A stretch of 64,000 nt of DNA from Gossypium raimondii (GCF_025698545.1 NC_068572.1:4278001-4342000); one strand, 5' to 3'; counted from the stretch's first letter, positions 1 to 12,400 are shown. Numbers and translations: made by a program. The notes: generated by a model from the sequence alone, not told the origin.

Positions 1-840
1 ATGTGTAATTAAAGTTAAAATAATCTTTTAAAACAAAATTCACCTTTTATTTAATTTTTTTGTCTTCACAAAATCATAAAAATTGTTTAGTCTTGAACTT
101 TTTTTTAAGTACTATCATATATGCTTATTTAACAGTATATGATTTTTTATTGAAAATAAATATGTAAATAATATTTAAAAATAAATCTATTAAATTACTT
201 GGTTGTTAATAAAAAAACTATGTTTTGTTAATAAAAAATCATGAAAATGTTAAAATTAATTAAATGTATACTTTATTTGATATGATCGTTTTCAAAATTT
301 ATCATCACATCTCTAGTAAGGTGCTTGATAAATAAAACATATGTGTTATATAATAATAATTACAACTTATCAGAGATTCGACCCAACATCCAAATTACTC
401 GACCTATATCATAAAATTCTAGGGCATGGAAAAGGGACTCCTCCTTTTACTTCCATCTTTCTCAAAAAACAGGGATACCCTTTTCTCTCATTTTCGGACC
501 TCCATATTTACTTCTGTTGATGCTTTGTATCAACAATGATTCAGTAATTTGTATCAGTTTTTTCGATATTTCATTTAAATATCGACATGAGAAAAGACGA
601 AACGCTAATAAGAATCGAATAAAAATGGACATATCTCATTCCTATTCATCCATACCTCTCATACTTCAATTGTTGGTCAAAAGTCATCCATCAATTTAGC
701 TAGACTTCTGATAAAATACTGTCCTTCATTCGTAAGGGTTGGAGTTAGAAGCATTTATGTTGTGTAATGGTTTACTTCGGTCAATGAACTATCAATTCGT
801 AATTTATTATCCAAAATTTGGTACGATTTAAGTAAAAAAA
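1..840. other. AT-rich intergenic DNA, no gene seen
   Basis: No convincing coding region in either strand. The one open frame above 60 codons has no recognisable domain and ordinary AT-rich composition. No clear terminal repeats were seen. Confidence 0.6.
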
Positions 841-850
841 TTAAGTTTTA

Positions 851-1312
851 AAAATGGGTTCGAACAAAAAAAAATAGGTTTATTTAAAATATGGGTCAGA
901 TTCGAGCTTGAATATTCAACGTCTAAGTCCAGTCCGACCAGTTTTTAAGTTTATAATATTTTATATTATACTATTTTTATATATTATGTAATTTATAACA
1001 CATTAAAAAAATAAACTTGTACTAAATATATAACACTACTCTAATGTAAACATTGAAATAATATTAATAGGAGCATATAAAATTTTTCAATAAATAAAAA
1101 ATATTAAATTAAAATAGTATAAATATTTTAAAAAAATTAAAAATAATATGAGTGGGCCTAAAATGGGTTTGAGTTAGTCTTTTGCAAATATGTGTGAGCT
1201 TGAAAAAAATTTTAGGTCCATATTTCGAGTCGGGTCAGTCTTAAGCAAGTATAAAGTATGTTAATATCATGCTTAAGCCCAACCTAAATCTAGTCTGGCT
1301 CATAAACACCAT
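851..1312 (+). repeat. Dispersed repeat family R1, copy a
   Basis: This segment resembles 53953-54361 over its whole length, in the same orientation. Shared landmarks are an AAAATGGG start, a TTTATAATATTTTATATTATA core, the phrase TTAATATCAT near the end and an ACACC end. No coding capacity. The superfamily cannot be told from the sequence; it may be a non-autonomous DNA element. Confidence 0.6.
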
Positions 1313-1315
1313 TCT

Positions 1316-1366
1316 ACACTAACAACAATGTCGATGGCAATTAAATTAAGACTCAATCGACAATTA
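1316..1366 (-). repeat. SINE-like head fragment (minus strand)
   Basis: Read on the minus strand this gives the head shared by the SINE-like family (GACTCAATTGG-type start, then ATTGTTGTTAG). Only about 50 bp is kept. Confidence 0.4.
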
Positions 1367-1526
1367 ATGAGACTCTTTAATTTAGTATATTCATGTGTCC
1401 TAGTTAAATGGTTACTAGATTTTCTAAACTCATCTATATTTTACCGGTCACTTTGATTCAATACAAATTAATTGTCATCGCATTATTCAATAATAACAAA
1501 TAAGTGATACCATATCCCTTGGAGCG

Positions 1527-1707
1527 AAATTAGTCCAGTTGATATAAAATTAAAAAAATTTGACAATGTAGGACGTGGATACGAGTGTACTCAAGTGTAT
1601 TATCCTCTTATTTAAAAGTTAAAAAGGGGCTATGAGTAGTTTGATGCATTGTATAAAAAAGAACATAAATAATAAGAACATATAATGAGATTAATATTCA
1701 AAAAAAT
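1527..1707 (+). repeat. SINE-like element, copy 1
   Basis: One of seven related short copies in the window. The head holds TTAGTCCAGTTGAT, a good match to a tRNA-type A box. A weaker B-box-like stretch (GATACGAGTGTAC) follows about 45 bp later. The body has the family phrase TATTATCCTCTTATTT, and the end is an A-rich tail after ATAATGAGATT. Confidence 0.5.
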
Positions 1708-2500
1708 ATAAAAGAGATTTTGGGGCACTAAAACTTGATACGAGCAAAACTTATAAGAGAATAAGATGAAATCTTCTGGAGGCAACCCTACAAGCTAAAT
1801 TGGATTTGGAGAATACTAGTCAAAATTAATCATGAAATCACGGGTGAAGCTAAGGATTTTTTTGGAGTGGAATGTAGTTGTATACTTTAACGAGAGCTAA
1901 ATACAATTTTATCATTTTAATAAATTATATTTTATAATCTTTTAAATGACTAAATAAAAAAAAGCTATTTTTTTGAGAGAACAGTATACTTTTATCATAT
2001 ACTAATTTAAAATTTTGACTTTCCAAATAATATTTTTCACTCTATTTATTTAACATCGGTAAAAAATGGATTGACATGTGACATTGTGACAACTATCAGA
2101 ATGTGTCATATGAACTAAAACGTGGCAATAGATCACGGATTTCATTAGCCTGAGAGAGGATAGCCACATATTAACACCGGAGTGGGGACAATGGTCAGCT
2201 CGAAAGAGCATCTACCTTAATAACATGCCAAATAATACGGTAGCTTTCACTGACTCAGGGGACATAACCTATATATTTGGAAATGTAAAAAATAAAAATA
2301 AATTATTAAAATTATTTAGAATATTAAAAATCATGTTAAAAATTTAACAAATTTAGTCTTCAATATTTATAAAATTTATCAATTTAATCCTAATTCTAAA
2401 ATTTAAAATATATATATTAAAAACTATTTTAGACCTTTATACTAACATAAGAAAAATAGTATACTCTTTCAAGTCACTTCAACTCTGGTATAAAACAGAA
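1708..2500. other. AT-rich intergenic DNA, no gene seen
   Basis: Nothing identifiable: short open frames only and no recognisable element ends. Confidence 0.55.
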
Positions 2501-2504
2501 AAAA

Positions 2505-2720
2505 AGGGTAAACTCCACCAATTGTCCTTAAACTTTGTTTAAAGTTATATTTCAGTCACCCAACTTTCAAAAGTTACATAACAGTCACTAATATTATCAA
2601 ATTATTACAATTTGGTCACTTTTCCATTAACTACCTTTAAGAGGGTGATATGGCATGTTAATTTAAATAGTTAATTACTAATTTAACCCTTGAATTATAG
2701 CTAAAATTTTATTTTCACAC
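2505..2720. repeat. One arm of a fold-back type MITE
   Basis: The start AGGGTAAACTCCACCAATTG and the phrases TTCAGTCACCCAACT, ACAGTCACT and TTGGTCACTTTT match the arms of the fold-back element at 22277-23070. The second arm is missing, so this is a truncated copy. Confidence 0.5.
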
Positions 2721-3569
2721 CTTTATAAAACAATTAACCATAATTCTAAAAAATTTAAAACCTTAAACATTATAATAAAATATATATATATATTTTAAAA
2801 ATCCGCCATCGATTTTTGTAATATTTTTTTTCCTTAAGAAATCAAATTCAGATTTAAATATTTTAAAGCTAGAGGGTACCAACTTAATATTCGTTCAAAG
2901 AAGAGGTACGATTATCCCCTTTATTTATAAGCTAAAATGAATGGATTATATATAGCATGGATTGAGGATGACCTATATTTCATTGCCCCCACAGAAATGC
3001 ACAGCTGACATCAGAGGACTTAGCCACCTCCTCTTTTGATGGATGAATTGACCAATCCATTGAAGTTAAATTTTTCGAGACGACAAACCATTAAATTAGC
3101 TTGAAATTGTGTGTGAAAATAAGAATATTCTTTGCTTTAAGAGGGTTAGAGATTAATCATAAATGATTGCGGGGTCAATGTATAATTTTATTATTATACT
3201 AAAATATAATTTTACAAAAATTTAAGAGACTAACTAACAAACCTATTATTTGGGTCCTTTGTCTTTGATAGTAATTTGTCACACTAATCTCACCAAAATT
3301 GACCGCACCATCTGCCTAAAGTGAACTTTAATCATAATCAATTTGGGTTTTATGATTATTATGATTTCTTTTAATTGAATGGTTTTTATTTTCGATTCTT
3401 TGAATGTTCTTTTTTTAACATTTTGAGGTAATACGATTTGGAACCAAATCATGTTAAAAGAGGAAAAAGGGTTTAAAAGTCAAACTCACTGGTTAAGTTG
3501 GTTTAAATATCTTTAGTAATCATCATATGATGGGCATACAAGTTTTTGTTTTACTTTTCGGGAATAGAC
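2721..3569. other. Intergenic DNA, no gene seen
   Basis: AT-rich, no supported coding region or element ends. It reaches the left target duplication of the Harbinger element. Confidence 0.55.
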
Positions 3570-4033
3570 TAAGGGTCTGTTTGATTGGCAGTAAAATATT
3601 TTCCGTAAAATGATTTCTAGAAAATGTTTTACTTTTTCGTAAAATGACTTCTTGGAAAATATTTTTCGGTGTTTGATTGAATCTGTAAAATATTTTCTCA
3701 TTGTTTGATGATTTTCGAAAATATTTTCGGAAAAGTTGTTTTTTACATATATTAATATATATTAATAAATTTTATATTTTAAATTATTTTTACATATATT
3801 GCAATGATTTATTTATAATAATACTCAATAATAAGCTACAATATTGATCGTTATAAATTGAAAAACATTATCCACAATGAGTACTAGTAAGAATATTGAA
3901 TAATTATAAATTGCTTCGAAACCTTAATGAGTACTAGAAATAATATTATCCAAATACATAATTAGTAGTACACCACATAGTAACAACATTGTCCAAGTGC
4001 ATAATATTACACCACATAAAAGTATCAATATCT

Positions 4034-4933
4034 TCAACCCTGAGAAAATTTTTGAAGCCAAATTTTTCTATGCTTCTTACTTTTAACTAAAAACATTTTG
4101 GCCTCTGATTCATGACTCCCTAGATAATCACACACAGAACACAAGAATTCATCATCAAATCCTTCTTCCTGCATCGACATCACTTGTTCGTAAAGCTGTG
4201 CTGTCTTGTCGGCAGTAAATTGTTTCAAAGCATTAGCAATTTCGCCAAGTTGCTCACCCACAAATTTAATTTGTTCATTAACGAGACTTTCTTGACCACT
4301 TTTTCTTTTACGTTTGGATGTGCCAGATGAAGATACATTTGTTCTTACCTCTTCAGCCTCTTCATTGTCGCAGTCTACAGGCATTGAATCTTCATTACCA
4401 TCATCCAAATCTATGTCAGCAAATGTTCTGGCAAAACTCCCTGTTGCCATATCTTTGCCAACAACCACAGCCATTTCATCATAATGATCAATGCTTTTAT
4501 TCAAAAATGGTTCATACTTCTTGTGTGCCTGTTGGATATTATACACAATTAGAATAACAAGTAAAAAACAATTGAAATATACTTAACATATATATACATA
4601 TATTACCATCACTGTTGCATCGTATGTCGCTCTATCACATGTGATCATTTTCATGTTATCATCCCATCCAAAACCACTTTCACCTCGAATTTTGCATATA
4701 ATCGCCTTTGGTTTTCTTGTCCTCAAATGATTTTCCACGTGCTTCGTATCGCATTGGACTTGGAATCTTTCAGAAATGGCGTCGGCAACTCGATTAATAG
4801 AAACTGATTTGAAAGTATTAGAAGGCTTATTTCCTTTTCGAGCCTCCTCTGCTAGAATTTCAAGGAAAACATGTTCCATCGGTTTTGTCCACCTGAATTG
4901 CTTGGAGGTCCCTTCTTTGTTGCCCTTACCCAT
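4034..4933 (-). CDS. Harbinger ORF1, Myb/SANT-like DNA-binding protein
   Basis: Accessory protein of PIF/Harbinger elements. In this family ORF1 binds the terminal regions and works together with the transposase in the nucleus. Two exons can be joined: 4933-4607 and 4528-4034, with a GT donor and AG acceptor around a 78-bp intron. The product is about 273 residues with no internal stop. Residues 10-110 show the Myb/SANT-like pattern (FRWTKPMEHVFLEIL, then GFGWDD and the ATYDATVM junction). The middle holds a HYDEMAVVVGKDMATG motif, then an acidic stretch and a basic KRKRKSG patch that could be a nuclear signal. The exon structure is inferred from frame continuity. This gene looks intact, unlike the neighbouring transposase. 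Confidence 0.8.
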
Positions 4934-5168
4934 TCTACATTAAATAATTGTCATCGTCAATAATTTCAATATCCAACAAGCTTAAAACATAATAATCAAT
5001 TCAATATCCAACAATGTTAAAACATAATCAATATCTAACAAATTCAAGACATATATCAAAATCCAACAATCTAAAATTTCAATATCATTATCCAACCAAC
5101 AATTACAAAAAAAAAAACATCAGTCTAAAACATACATAACATAGAAACAATAACCCTAAGCCCTAAAT

Positions 5169-6415
5169 CTACCTAATATTTCTAGCCATATAATCAGTCC
5201 ACATAGTTTGTGCAATCTCATCTCTCTTAGCAGACCATTCTCTTGCTTCTTCTCTTTCTTCTCGCTCCGTGAGAGTTTGTATTATCGAATCAAACTCAGA
5301 CTCCTCGTATAATCCTTGATTAATTAAATCACTAGGATCAACTCTCATTATATGATTATGAATGATACAACAAGCCAAAACTATATCTACTTGAGTTTGA
5401 AAATTTCAAAATGGTTCAGCATCTAATACACGAAACCGTTTCTTCAAAATCCCAAAAACACGTTCAACAGTGATCCGTAATGATGAATGTCGAAGATTAA
5501 AGAGTTCCTTTGCATTTTCAGGCCCTTCAGCAGCAAACTCTTTTCAATGATATCGGACACCACGATATGGGGTAATGCATCCAATTCGGATGCCATATCC
5601 AGCATCAGCAAGATAATATTTACCTACAATTTTACAATACGTAATTAATACTGATAAACTATGAGCTTACTGGAACTATTTGTGATAAATATTACCTTCT
5701 GGAATTCTTAATCCTCTTGGGCGTGAAAGTGCATCACTTAAAATACGAGAATCATGTGCACTACCTTCCCAACCAGCTAGAACATAGGCAAATTTCAAAT
5801 CAAATGTAATGGCAGCCAATACATTTTGTGTCGTCCCCCATTTACGGCTACGAAATCTTCCTTGCATGCTAAGTGGAACGAATGCACGAATATGAGTTCT
5901 ATCTAATGCTCCAATACAATCTTTAAAATAAGGATAAAACCTTGAATTGTTTCTAATTTCACTAGGAGTTGACTCATCAGGTAATCTAATAACTAGTATA
6001 TACAATTTCAAAATAGCTCTCAATACAACCCTAAAGTAATGGTGAACTGTCGGAATTGATCTATAATATCTAGATCCAATCACTCGAAACCTTACATTAT
6101 GACCAATTATATGTAAAATATAACTACTTGCTCCCTAATATCGACAGATTTAGACGATTGTAACAAATTATTCGTACTAAGAGTATCATATAAATTAAAA
6201 AAGGCGATCGGTCTCATCCTTATTATATCAATGCAATGTTGGTCACCACTATATAAAATACTATTAATATAGTTTTCTCTTTCATAATCTCGATTCACAC
6301 GAGGGCGAGAAGCAATTTCCTTCCAAGTTTCTAATTTTTTAATCCAAAGAGCCCCAAAAGCTAAAATTGAAGCCACGACTCCGGCAATTGCCATTTGATG
6401 TTGATTACGATCCAT
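5169..6415 (-). pseudogene. PIF/Harbinger DDE transposase (broken)
   Basis: Endonuclease-type transposase (DDE_Tnp_4 class) that would excise and insert the element. The N-terminal part (6415-6107) runs from MDRNQHQ to about REQVV, where a 1-bp loss near 6115 shifts the frame. The middle part (6083-5697) has the first catalytic Asp in IGALDRTHI and the second in SAHDSRIL. An intron follows (donor GGTAATATT, acceptor about 5625). The last part has the catalytic Glu in ITVERVFGILKKRF and the family motif ACCIIHNHI. Two TGA codons interrupt it: after a VRYH motif near 5545 and in a PF(W)NF motif near 5408. All three catalytic acids are still readable, but the protein cannot be made as one chain. 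Confidence 0.85.
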
Positions 6416-8940
6416 CTACACAAAATAATGCCACACAAATATGTTTTAACTACTACAAAAGATGCAAGATTTTCATAAGATCACATAAAGTTACAATGAC
6501 TAAAAAAGTGCATACATACATATCAAGCTAATTATAATTGCCCAATAATAATTTTTTGAAAGTAGCACTTAAAATATATTGATCATAGTTAATACAATAC
6601 TTCAATTGGTGCAAGAGTTTGTTATATATTATTAGGTTATCTTTCATGTAAAAATATAAAATATTTTTATTATTTAAGTTATCATGACTTAAAACATATT
6701 GATCATAGTTAATAATATGTTTTTTTAAAGTTACCATGACGTAAAATATATTGATCATGTATTTATAAAGAGTTTTAAATTATAATATGTTTCATGTATT
6801 TAAAGAGTTTTAAATATATTACCCACTTGATTAGAAAAAAGCGCATGAAGATGAAAGTTACAACTCTTTTGACTGTCAGCAACCCTTATGGAATGGAAAA
6901 GAAAATTAAATATATAGGATGTTGAGCAGGAAAAAAAGAAGAAGACCAAATTGTCACCAATCATGAATTACCCACATAATAGAATCAAACATAAACAGTT
7001 AAAACCAGTTCTGAACAGCAAGACAAACAGTTCTGGTTTTTGGAGGCAAAAGGAGGTGGGATGGGGGTTGAGCAAACACCTTGGGCAAATATGGGGACAA
7101 GTTACACTTTAAAACATCCTGGTTTAAGTGTTTTAGTCGTTCGGTGTCCTTAAACTTGGGCAATGTATTCAATTTTTCTTTTATGAGGCACTCATTCAAG
7201 CAAAGGCTAAATTTGCAGCCATCAAATCAGTAACTACTGCCTAAGAGACCATCAAAAATCAAATCTCAAGAGCAGATAACATTCAGTTTAGATAATGGAA
7301 TAGTAAATGAGTGCCTCATAAATAGCACAAAGAATCTATCAAAATATATTCATTTCTTGCAGTTGAGAAAAAACTAGAAACAAAATCAACACCACCTTTA
7401 GTAAAGAAAACCAAATTGATAAGAATCCAATAATATCAGTAACCATCTTTATCAAAAAAAAAAAAGCACTTCAAGTTTACATCATTAAGCATTTCAAGTA
7501 ATTCAAAGAATTCCAACATTTTAAAAGCCAATGAACATTTTACATTTACTCCTATTAACTAATAAAACAAGACAATAAATTGCAACAATCTGATAATCAT
7601 GACCATCCAACTAAAGCACCTTTAAAAGCTACAAATGCAGAACAGGTTTCAACACTTTTTAAGCTTCCAAGTTGATTGAATAGCCAGAAATTTAAGAACA
7701 AATCAAGGTTCTTTAGTTAATCAATTCAGCGTGATTGTATTGTAAAAACAAAATAGATATCTACAATGTATATTTAAATTTGGACTTCATTTAAAAAAAG
7801 AAAAAAGAGGAGGCTTTTATTGAGCTTGACCATGATAAGGCCATGTAAATGCAAATACAAGTGTTGGAAAAAAGGTGAGTAAATGAACTGGCTGGAGCCA
7901 GCATGCACATGGACCCCCTCTTATTCATCACCCCACCCTCCCAAGGTCAATCCATTCCCACCTCTTTTCTAACTTGCTTATTTTTGTCACCTCCTTATTT
8001 ATTTCTACTTCTATCTCCTTCAATATTTTCAACATGGCAGTTGCTGACTTTTAACCATCTATAATGTATGATAAAATAAGACTGATATTCTTCTAGTTAA
8101 AAAATGTATTCTTTTTTATAAGAATGTAAATGAGACATTGATCTCAGCCAAAATACTCATACTTTTCTCCTTCCTTAAAGCAGCTTAAAAGATTTGTAAA
8201 ACATAAACTATTGGTGGCCTAACACCTCCATCACCTTCAAACGTCATCGCCTCTTTTTATCTTTTACTTCTCTCACTTACAACTTTGGTTATACAAAAAA
8301 GGTTGTGGATTTTTTAGATCCAACTGCGGGGTGTCGGCGGTAGGAAGAGGCAAGAGTAGCCATAGTTTTGTAGTTTATACTTTAGATGAGGTTTAGTGTT
8401 TTCTTTAACAATCATCACTAAATTTATATGATTGAAGAAGAAGGAAAGAAAACTGCCAAAGAATCTAAATTCCAAATGCCGGTTCTAAATCGACCAAGTT
8501 GGAGGTCAAGAAAACTTACAGATGAAATTTAGCAAACATTGCAGAAGCTATATAGCATACGCATGCATGATGGGGTGCTAAAGTATCCAAATTACCCATT
8601 TTCCAGTTAACCCAGAAACTGATTTGTAGAAAACTACCCATTTGCAGAAACCCTTAACAATCAAAACTGAAATTACAAAATAACTGAAATAAAAACTCAA
8701 TCAAAGAAACAAAAAAAATAGATCAAGAAAGTAGAGGAGGAAAAACATAGAGGAGGAAAAACAGCAGAGAAAAGGAGGAAAGGCACACCCAAGAAAAAAT
8801 CACGATGAACAAAAATAATACACAGAGAAAAGGAGAACAGAACCTGTTGATAACCCAAGAAGAAGAAGCACACCGATGAGGAGGAGAGGTGACGTTGATG
8901 GACGGAGAGGAAATGAGGAGGAAATGAGAGGTTGAAGCTG
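6416..8940. other. Non-coding interior of the Harbinger element
   Basis: About 2.5 kb between the transposase start and the right subterminal region. Several short open frames exist, but none has a recognisable domain or good composition. No second element with clear ends was seen. Confidence 0.5.
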
Positions 8941-9119
8941 TGTTTTCCGGAAAATGTATTACGGAAAAAAAATCTGTAAGACATTTTACGCAAAGAAGGG
9001 CTTGATTTTCCCGTGTTTTGAAGTTACTTTTCCGGAAAATCAATTCCTTTGGTCAATCAAACACCGTAAAAGAGGGAAAATGTTTTCCGGAAAATGAAAT
9101 ACGCCAATTAAACAGACCC
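8941..9119. repeat. Right subterminal region of Harbinger element
   Basis: Repeated short palindromic TTTTCCGGAAAA motifs at about 8942, 9030 and 9082 lead to the terminal repeat. The left end carries related TTTTCCG motifs at 3598-3740. Such clusters are plausible binding sites for ORF1 or the transposase; that role is inferred. Confidence 0.6.
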
Positions 9120-9400
9120 TAAATAACAACTCAAAATTAAGAAAGATTGTATGAAATTGTAATTCCATATCATCTTTATCCATTTTCAATAGGAAAATGC
9201 CAAATCAGATCCATGACCATAAAAAAAGTTAGCAACAAAATTGTTTATTTATAACATTAATTAAGCAGTAGTGTTTCTTCACAAGCCATCTGCAAGAGGG
9301 TACATAAGCAAATAAAAAATATCAAGGAACGGCCCCTATACAAGTACTCGCATGTATAGTTTATTCCAATTCAACTAATTAACTAATCTCTTTTTGACTT

Positions 9401-11239
9401 TCAAAGGCGTGACATTGCAAGAATCTGTTCATGACCCTCCACGTGATATTGAGGAATTTCTTTATTGACTTGCGTAGACTTCTTCTCTGTAACTTGGAAT
9501 GTTTTGGCCATAGCTCTTAGCTGGAATTTCTGTATTTTCCCCGTTGAAGTTTTGGGCAGCTGTGATAGAAACTTCACCTTCTTTGGGATCATGAAGTGTG
9601 GGAGGTTTTTACGGCAATATGATATGATATCGGCTTCTTTCACGTCGCCTTTTTGGCCGGTTTCGTTCTCTCTTAATGATATAAAAGCACAAGGGCTTTC
9701 CCCCCACCGTGGGTGCGGCATTGCAACCACGGCTGCTTCTAGAATTCTGGGATGTTTGTAAAGAACCGATTCAAGCTCGACGCTACTGATGTTTTCGCCT
9801 CCGGATATGATTACGTCCTTTGATCGGTCTTTTATTTCGAGGTACCCATCGGGGTGTATAACTCCCACATCGCCGGTGAAGAACCATCCGTTTTTAAAGG
9901 CTTTGGAGGTGGCTACTTCGTCTTTGAGATACCCTTTCATGATACTACTTCCACGCAAAACGATTTCCCCTATGGTTTTCCCATCGTGCGGGACACTTTC
10001 CATGGTTTCCATGTTCTTCACGTCTACATCTGCTAACGTCAGTACGCTAATTCCTTGTCGGGACTTGATTTTCGCCTTATGTTCTTCGGGTAAATGGTTC
10101 CACTTGGCTTGCCATTCGCACACTAAAGCGGGACCGGTGGCTTCTGTTAGACCGTAAGCATGTGTTACGTGGAAACCGAGGTGTTCCATCTTCTCGAGCA
10201 ATGGGGCTGGAGGGGGTGCACCGCCGGTGAGTATTTGGACGGGAGAGGAAATTTCCCGGCGCTCGTTTAGTTTGGCTTCGAGGAGGATGTTGAACACGAT
10301 GGGCGCGCAACACATGTGGGTCACTTTGTGGGTCGCTATGCTTCGGTACATGTCGTACGCGGTGGTATTGCGTATACATACATTGGTTCCACCTCGTGCT
10401 GCGATTCCCCAAGTGAAGGTCCAACCGTTGCAATGGAACATAGGGAGAGACCAAAGATAAACAGGCTCATTCCCCATTTCCCACCCTAAAACCAAGGCTA
10501 AAGTGCTTAAATAAGCCCCTCTGTGACTGTAAACAACCCCTTTGGGTTCGGATGTGGTTCCGGATGTATAGTTGAGTGAAATAGGATCCCACTCATCTTG
10601 TACCTCAATGGGGACAAATCTCGGATTACCCATTTGGATTAGCTGCTCATATTCCAACTCCCCAAGTCGAACACCCGTGGGGGAGTCTACATCATCTATG
10701 ACAATCACCAATGGCATCGATGACTGCCCTTGTTGTGAATCCGCCATCAAAATCCGAAGAGCCTCGCTAGCCAACTGCACATACTGATAATCAACAAACA
10801 AGGCCTTGGCCTCAGAGTGACGAAGAATGGTGGCAACATTCTTAGCATCCAGCCTGCTATTAATGGTGTTGAGAACAGCACCAGCCATGGGAACAGCAAA
10901 ATGCATCTCATACATAGCCGGAACATTAGGAGCCAGCACAGATACCTACGAAAAAGACATGTTTTCTAAACATCAATGAAAAGAACAGAAAAACACTAAC
11001 ATACATACATGTAACACAAATGGCGATTGAAAGAAACTTACAACATGGTTGTTAAGTATGTTGAGAGAACGTAAAGATGAAGCGAGACGACAACACCGCT
11101 CGTAGGTTTGACGCCAAGTGAAACGAATGCTCTCGTAGATGATGGACGTACGATTAGCATACACACTGCCAGCCCTTTTGAGGAACGTCAAGGGTGTAAG
11201 TGGCACATAATTTGCTTCGCATTTCGAGAGTTGGTCCAT
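9401..11239 (-). CDS. Peroxisomal acyl-activating enzyme (acyl-CoA synthetase, AAE1/AAE7-like)
   Basis: AMP-forming ligase that activates a carboxylic acid with ATP and joins it to CoA. Exon 1 is 11239-11042 and exon 2 is 10945-9401, separated by a 96-bp intron with GTAAGT and TAG borders in phase 0; the product is 580 residues. The adenylate-forming signature YTSGTTSEPKGVVYSHRG is at about 192-209, YGLTEATGP at about 330, TGD at about 423, and DRSKD with SGGENIS from about 439. The conserved C-terminal lysine in PKTSTGKIQK is at about 536. The chain ends in SRL, a type 1 peroxisomal signal. Two exons and this motif set fit plant acyl-activating enzyme clade VI, whose members use acetate, butyrate, benzoate or other short acids. 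The substrate here cannot be told. The gene looks intact between a Harbinger and a CACTA element. Confidence 0.93.
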
Positions 11240-11348
11240 TCTAAATTTTTTTGAAAGATTGGTTTCTTTTATGAACTCTGTTATTTGTTTGATTGAGAGA
11301 AGAAAGAAAAAAAAGATGGAATTGTGAAGGAATTAGGATGGAAGGAGT

Positions 11349-11358
11349 AATATATATA
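11349..11358 (-). promoter_or_regulatory. Probable TATA box of the acyl-activating enzyme gene
   Basis: On the minus strand CCTATATATATTA lies about 110 bp upstream of the ATG at 11239. This is a normal distance for a plant TATA box with a short 5' leader. Transcription start was not determined. Confidence 0.5.
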
Positions 11359-11359
11359 G

Positions 11360-11766
11360 GCAGGGCAAAGAGATTTTTATTAAAAAAAAAAAATAAGGAG
11401 TAAATTTTTATTAAGGAAACTGATAGGGAAATTGCTGAGATATTGCAAGGCAATTTAATTTTATTTCAAATTACTTTAATGAAGATTGATTAACTTAGAT
11501 TTGGAAATAAGGATTGTTGAGTTGACCCAAACTAACCAATGCACGTTCACACACACTGGCCCCATAGAGTCTCAAGTCACTATCCCACTTACTATTTTCT
11601 CCTTCGGCTTTGAAATTGGATTATGGGTTTCACCATATTGTGGGGCTGCTTGAATTTCCAACCGATGCTAATGGTTTTCGTTTTGTTTCCATCTTATTCT
11701 TTCCTCCCTCTCAAATTAGTTGCTTTTTTATTTCCTCGAGGTTGAAATCTCGTTATGTTTCGATTG
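11360..11766. other. Upstream region of the acyl-activating enzyme gene
   Basis: Promoter-distal sequence for the minus-strand gene. No coding region seen and no operator-like motif that can be supported. Confidence 0.45.
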
Positions 11767-11886
11767 AATCTTAACTCGATTGACATGGGTATTGTTATAC
11801 TCCTATTTATGGATTATGGGTAATTCCAGATATCATATAAAAAAGAATAGATATGATCAAAACTTATAATGAGATTGTTCAAAAAC
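11767..11886 (+). repeat. SINE-like element, copy 2
   Basis: Starts AATCTTAACTCGATTGACAT (A-box-like). It keeps the family end GATATGATCAAAACTTATAATG and then an A-rich tail, but lacks part of the middle including the B-box region, so it is internally deleted. Confidence 0.5.
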
Positions 11887-12174
11887 AAAATCTCCTCCCA
11901 TGAATTTCTCCTAAATTTTTTCTTCTTTAAATATATAAAACTTTCAAACGTTTTTTGTTCTTTATTGATCAATTTAAGTTATGTTAATTAAAAACATTAT
12001 TAATGATGATTAACATAAATGGTGCTTAGTATTTATTGAAGATGTTAATGCTTCATTTGAAAAAAATTATGAATGTGGTATGTTTTATTTTTAATGAAAA
12101 AACGTACATATGCATACCTTTATATATAGAAGCTATGAAGAGGTTCCTATATTCAGCACACTACACCAAAACAG

Positions 12175-12400
12175 GTCTTTAGCGGCGTTTTTTTAGGCAT
12201 TTAGCGGCGCTTTTTAGCGCCACTAAAGGTATTTGCGGCACTTCCACAAGCGCCGCAAAAAAGGCCGCTAACGAAAACGTCGCAAACGTTTGCAGCGTTT
12301 TTTTCTAAGTGCCGCTAAAGAACATTATCTTTAGCGTTTTTTTAAGCCGCTAAAGAACATGTTAGATTAGCGCTTTTATAAAAAACGCCACTATTTTTGA
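12175..12400. repeat. CACTA left subterminal repeat array
   Basis: Multiple short units of the type TTTAGCGGCG, AGCGCCACTAAAG and AAGCGCCGC in both orientations, next to the left terminus. In En/Spm elements such subterminal motifs are bound by the TNP1-type protein. It is much shorter than the right-hand arrays. Confidence 0.85.

Larger units (their letters stand above)
3573..9119 (-). mobile_element. PIF/Harbinger DNA transposon, complete ends, 5547 bp
   Basis: The left end reads GGGTCTGTTTGATTGGC and the reverse complement of the right end reads GGGTCTGTTTAATTGGC. Both continue into sequence rich in TTTTCCGxAAA. Each side is flanked by TAA (3570-3572 and 9120-9122), the target duplication typical of PIF/Harbinger. 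Two genes lie inside, both on the minus strand: a Myb/SANT-like ORF1 and a DDE transposase. The transposase has one frameshift and two nonsense codons, so the copy is unlikely to be autonomous, although its ends and ORF1 are preserved. Confidence 0.92.

Noticed and set aside
8697..9043. Two overlapping minus-strand frames of about 100 codons rich in Phe and Ser
   Set aside because: Produced by the subterminal TTTTCCGG-rich and A/G-rich DNA of the Harbinger element; no protein family resemblance.
9465..10787. Several plus- and minus-strand open frames of 60-125 codons at 9465-10787
   Set aside because: They lie within the acyl-activating enzyme exon in other frames and have no domain. They are shadows of the real coding strand.
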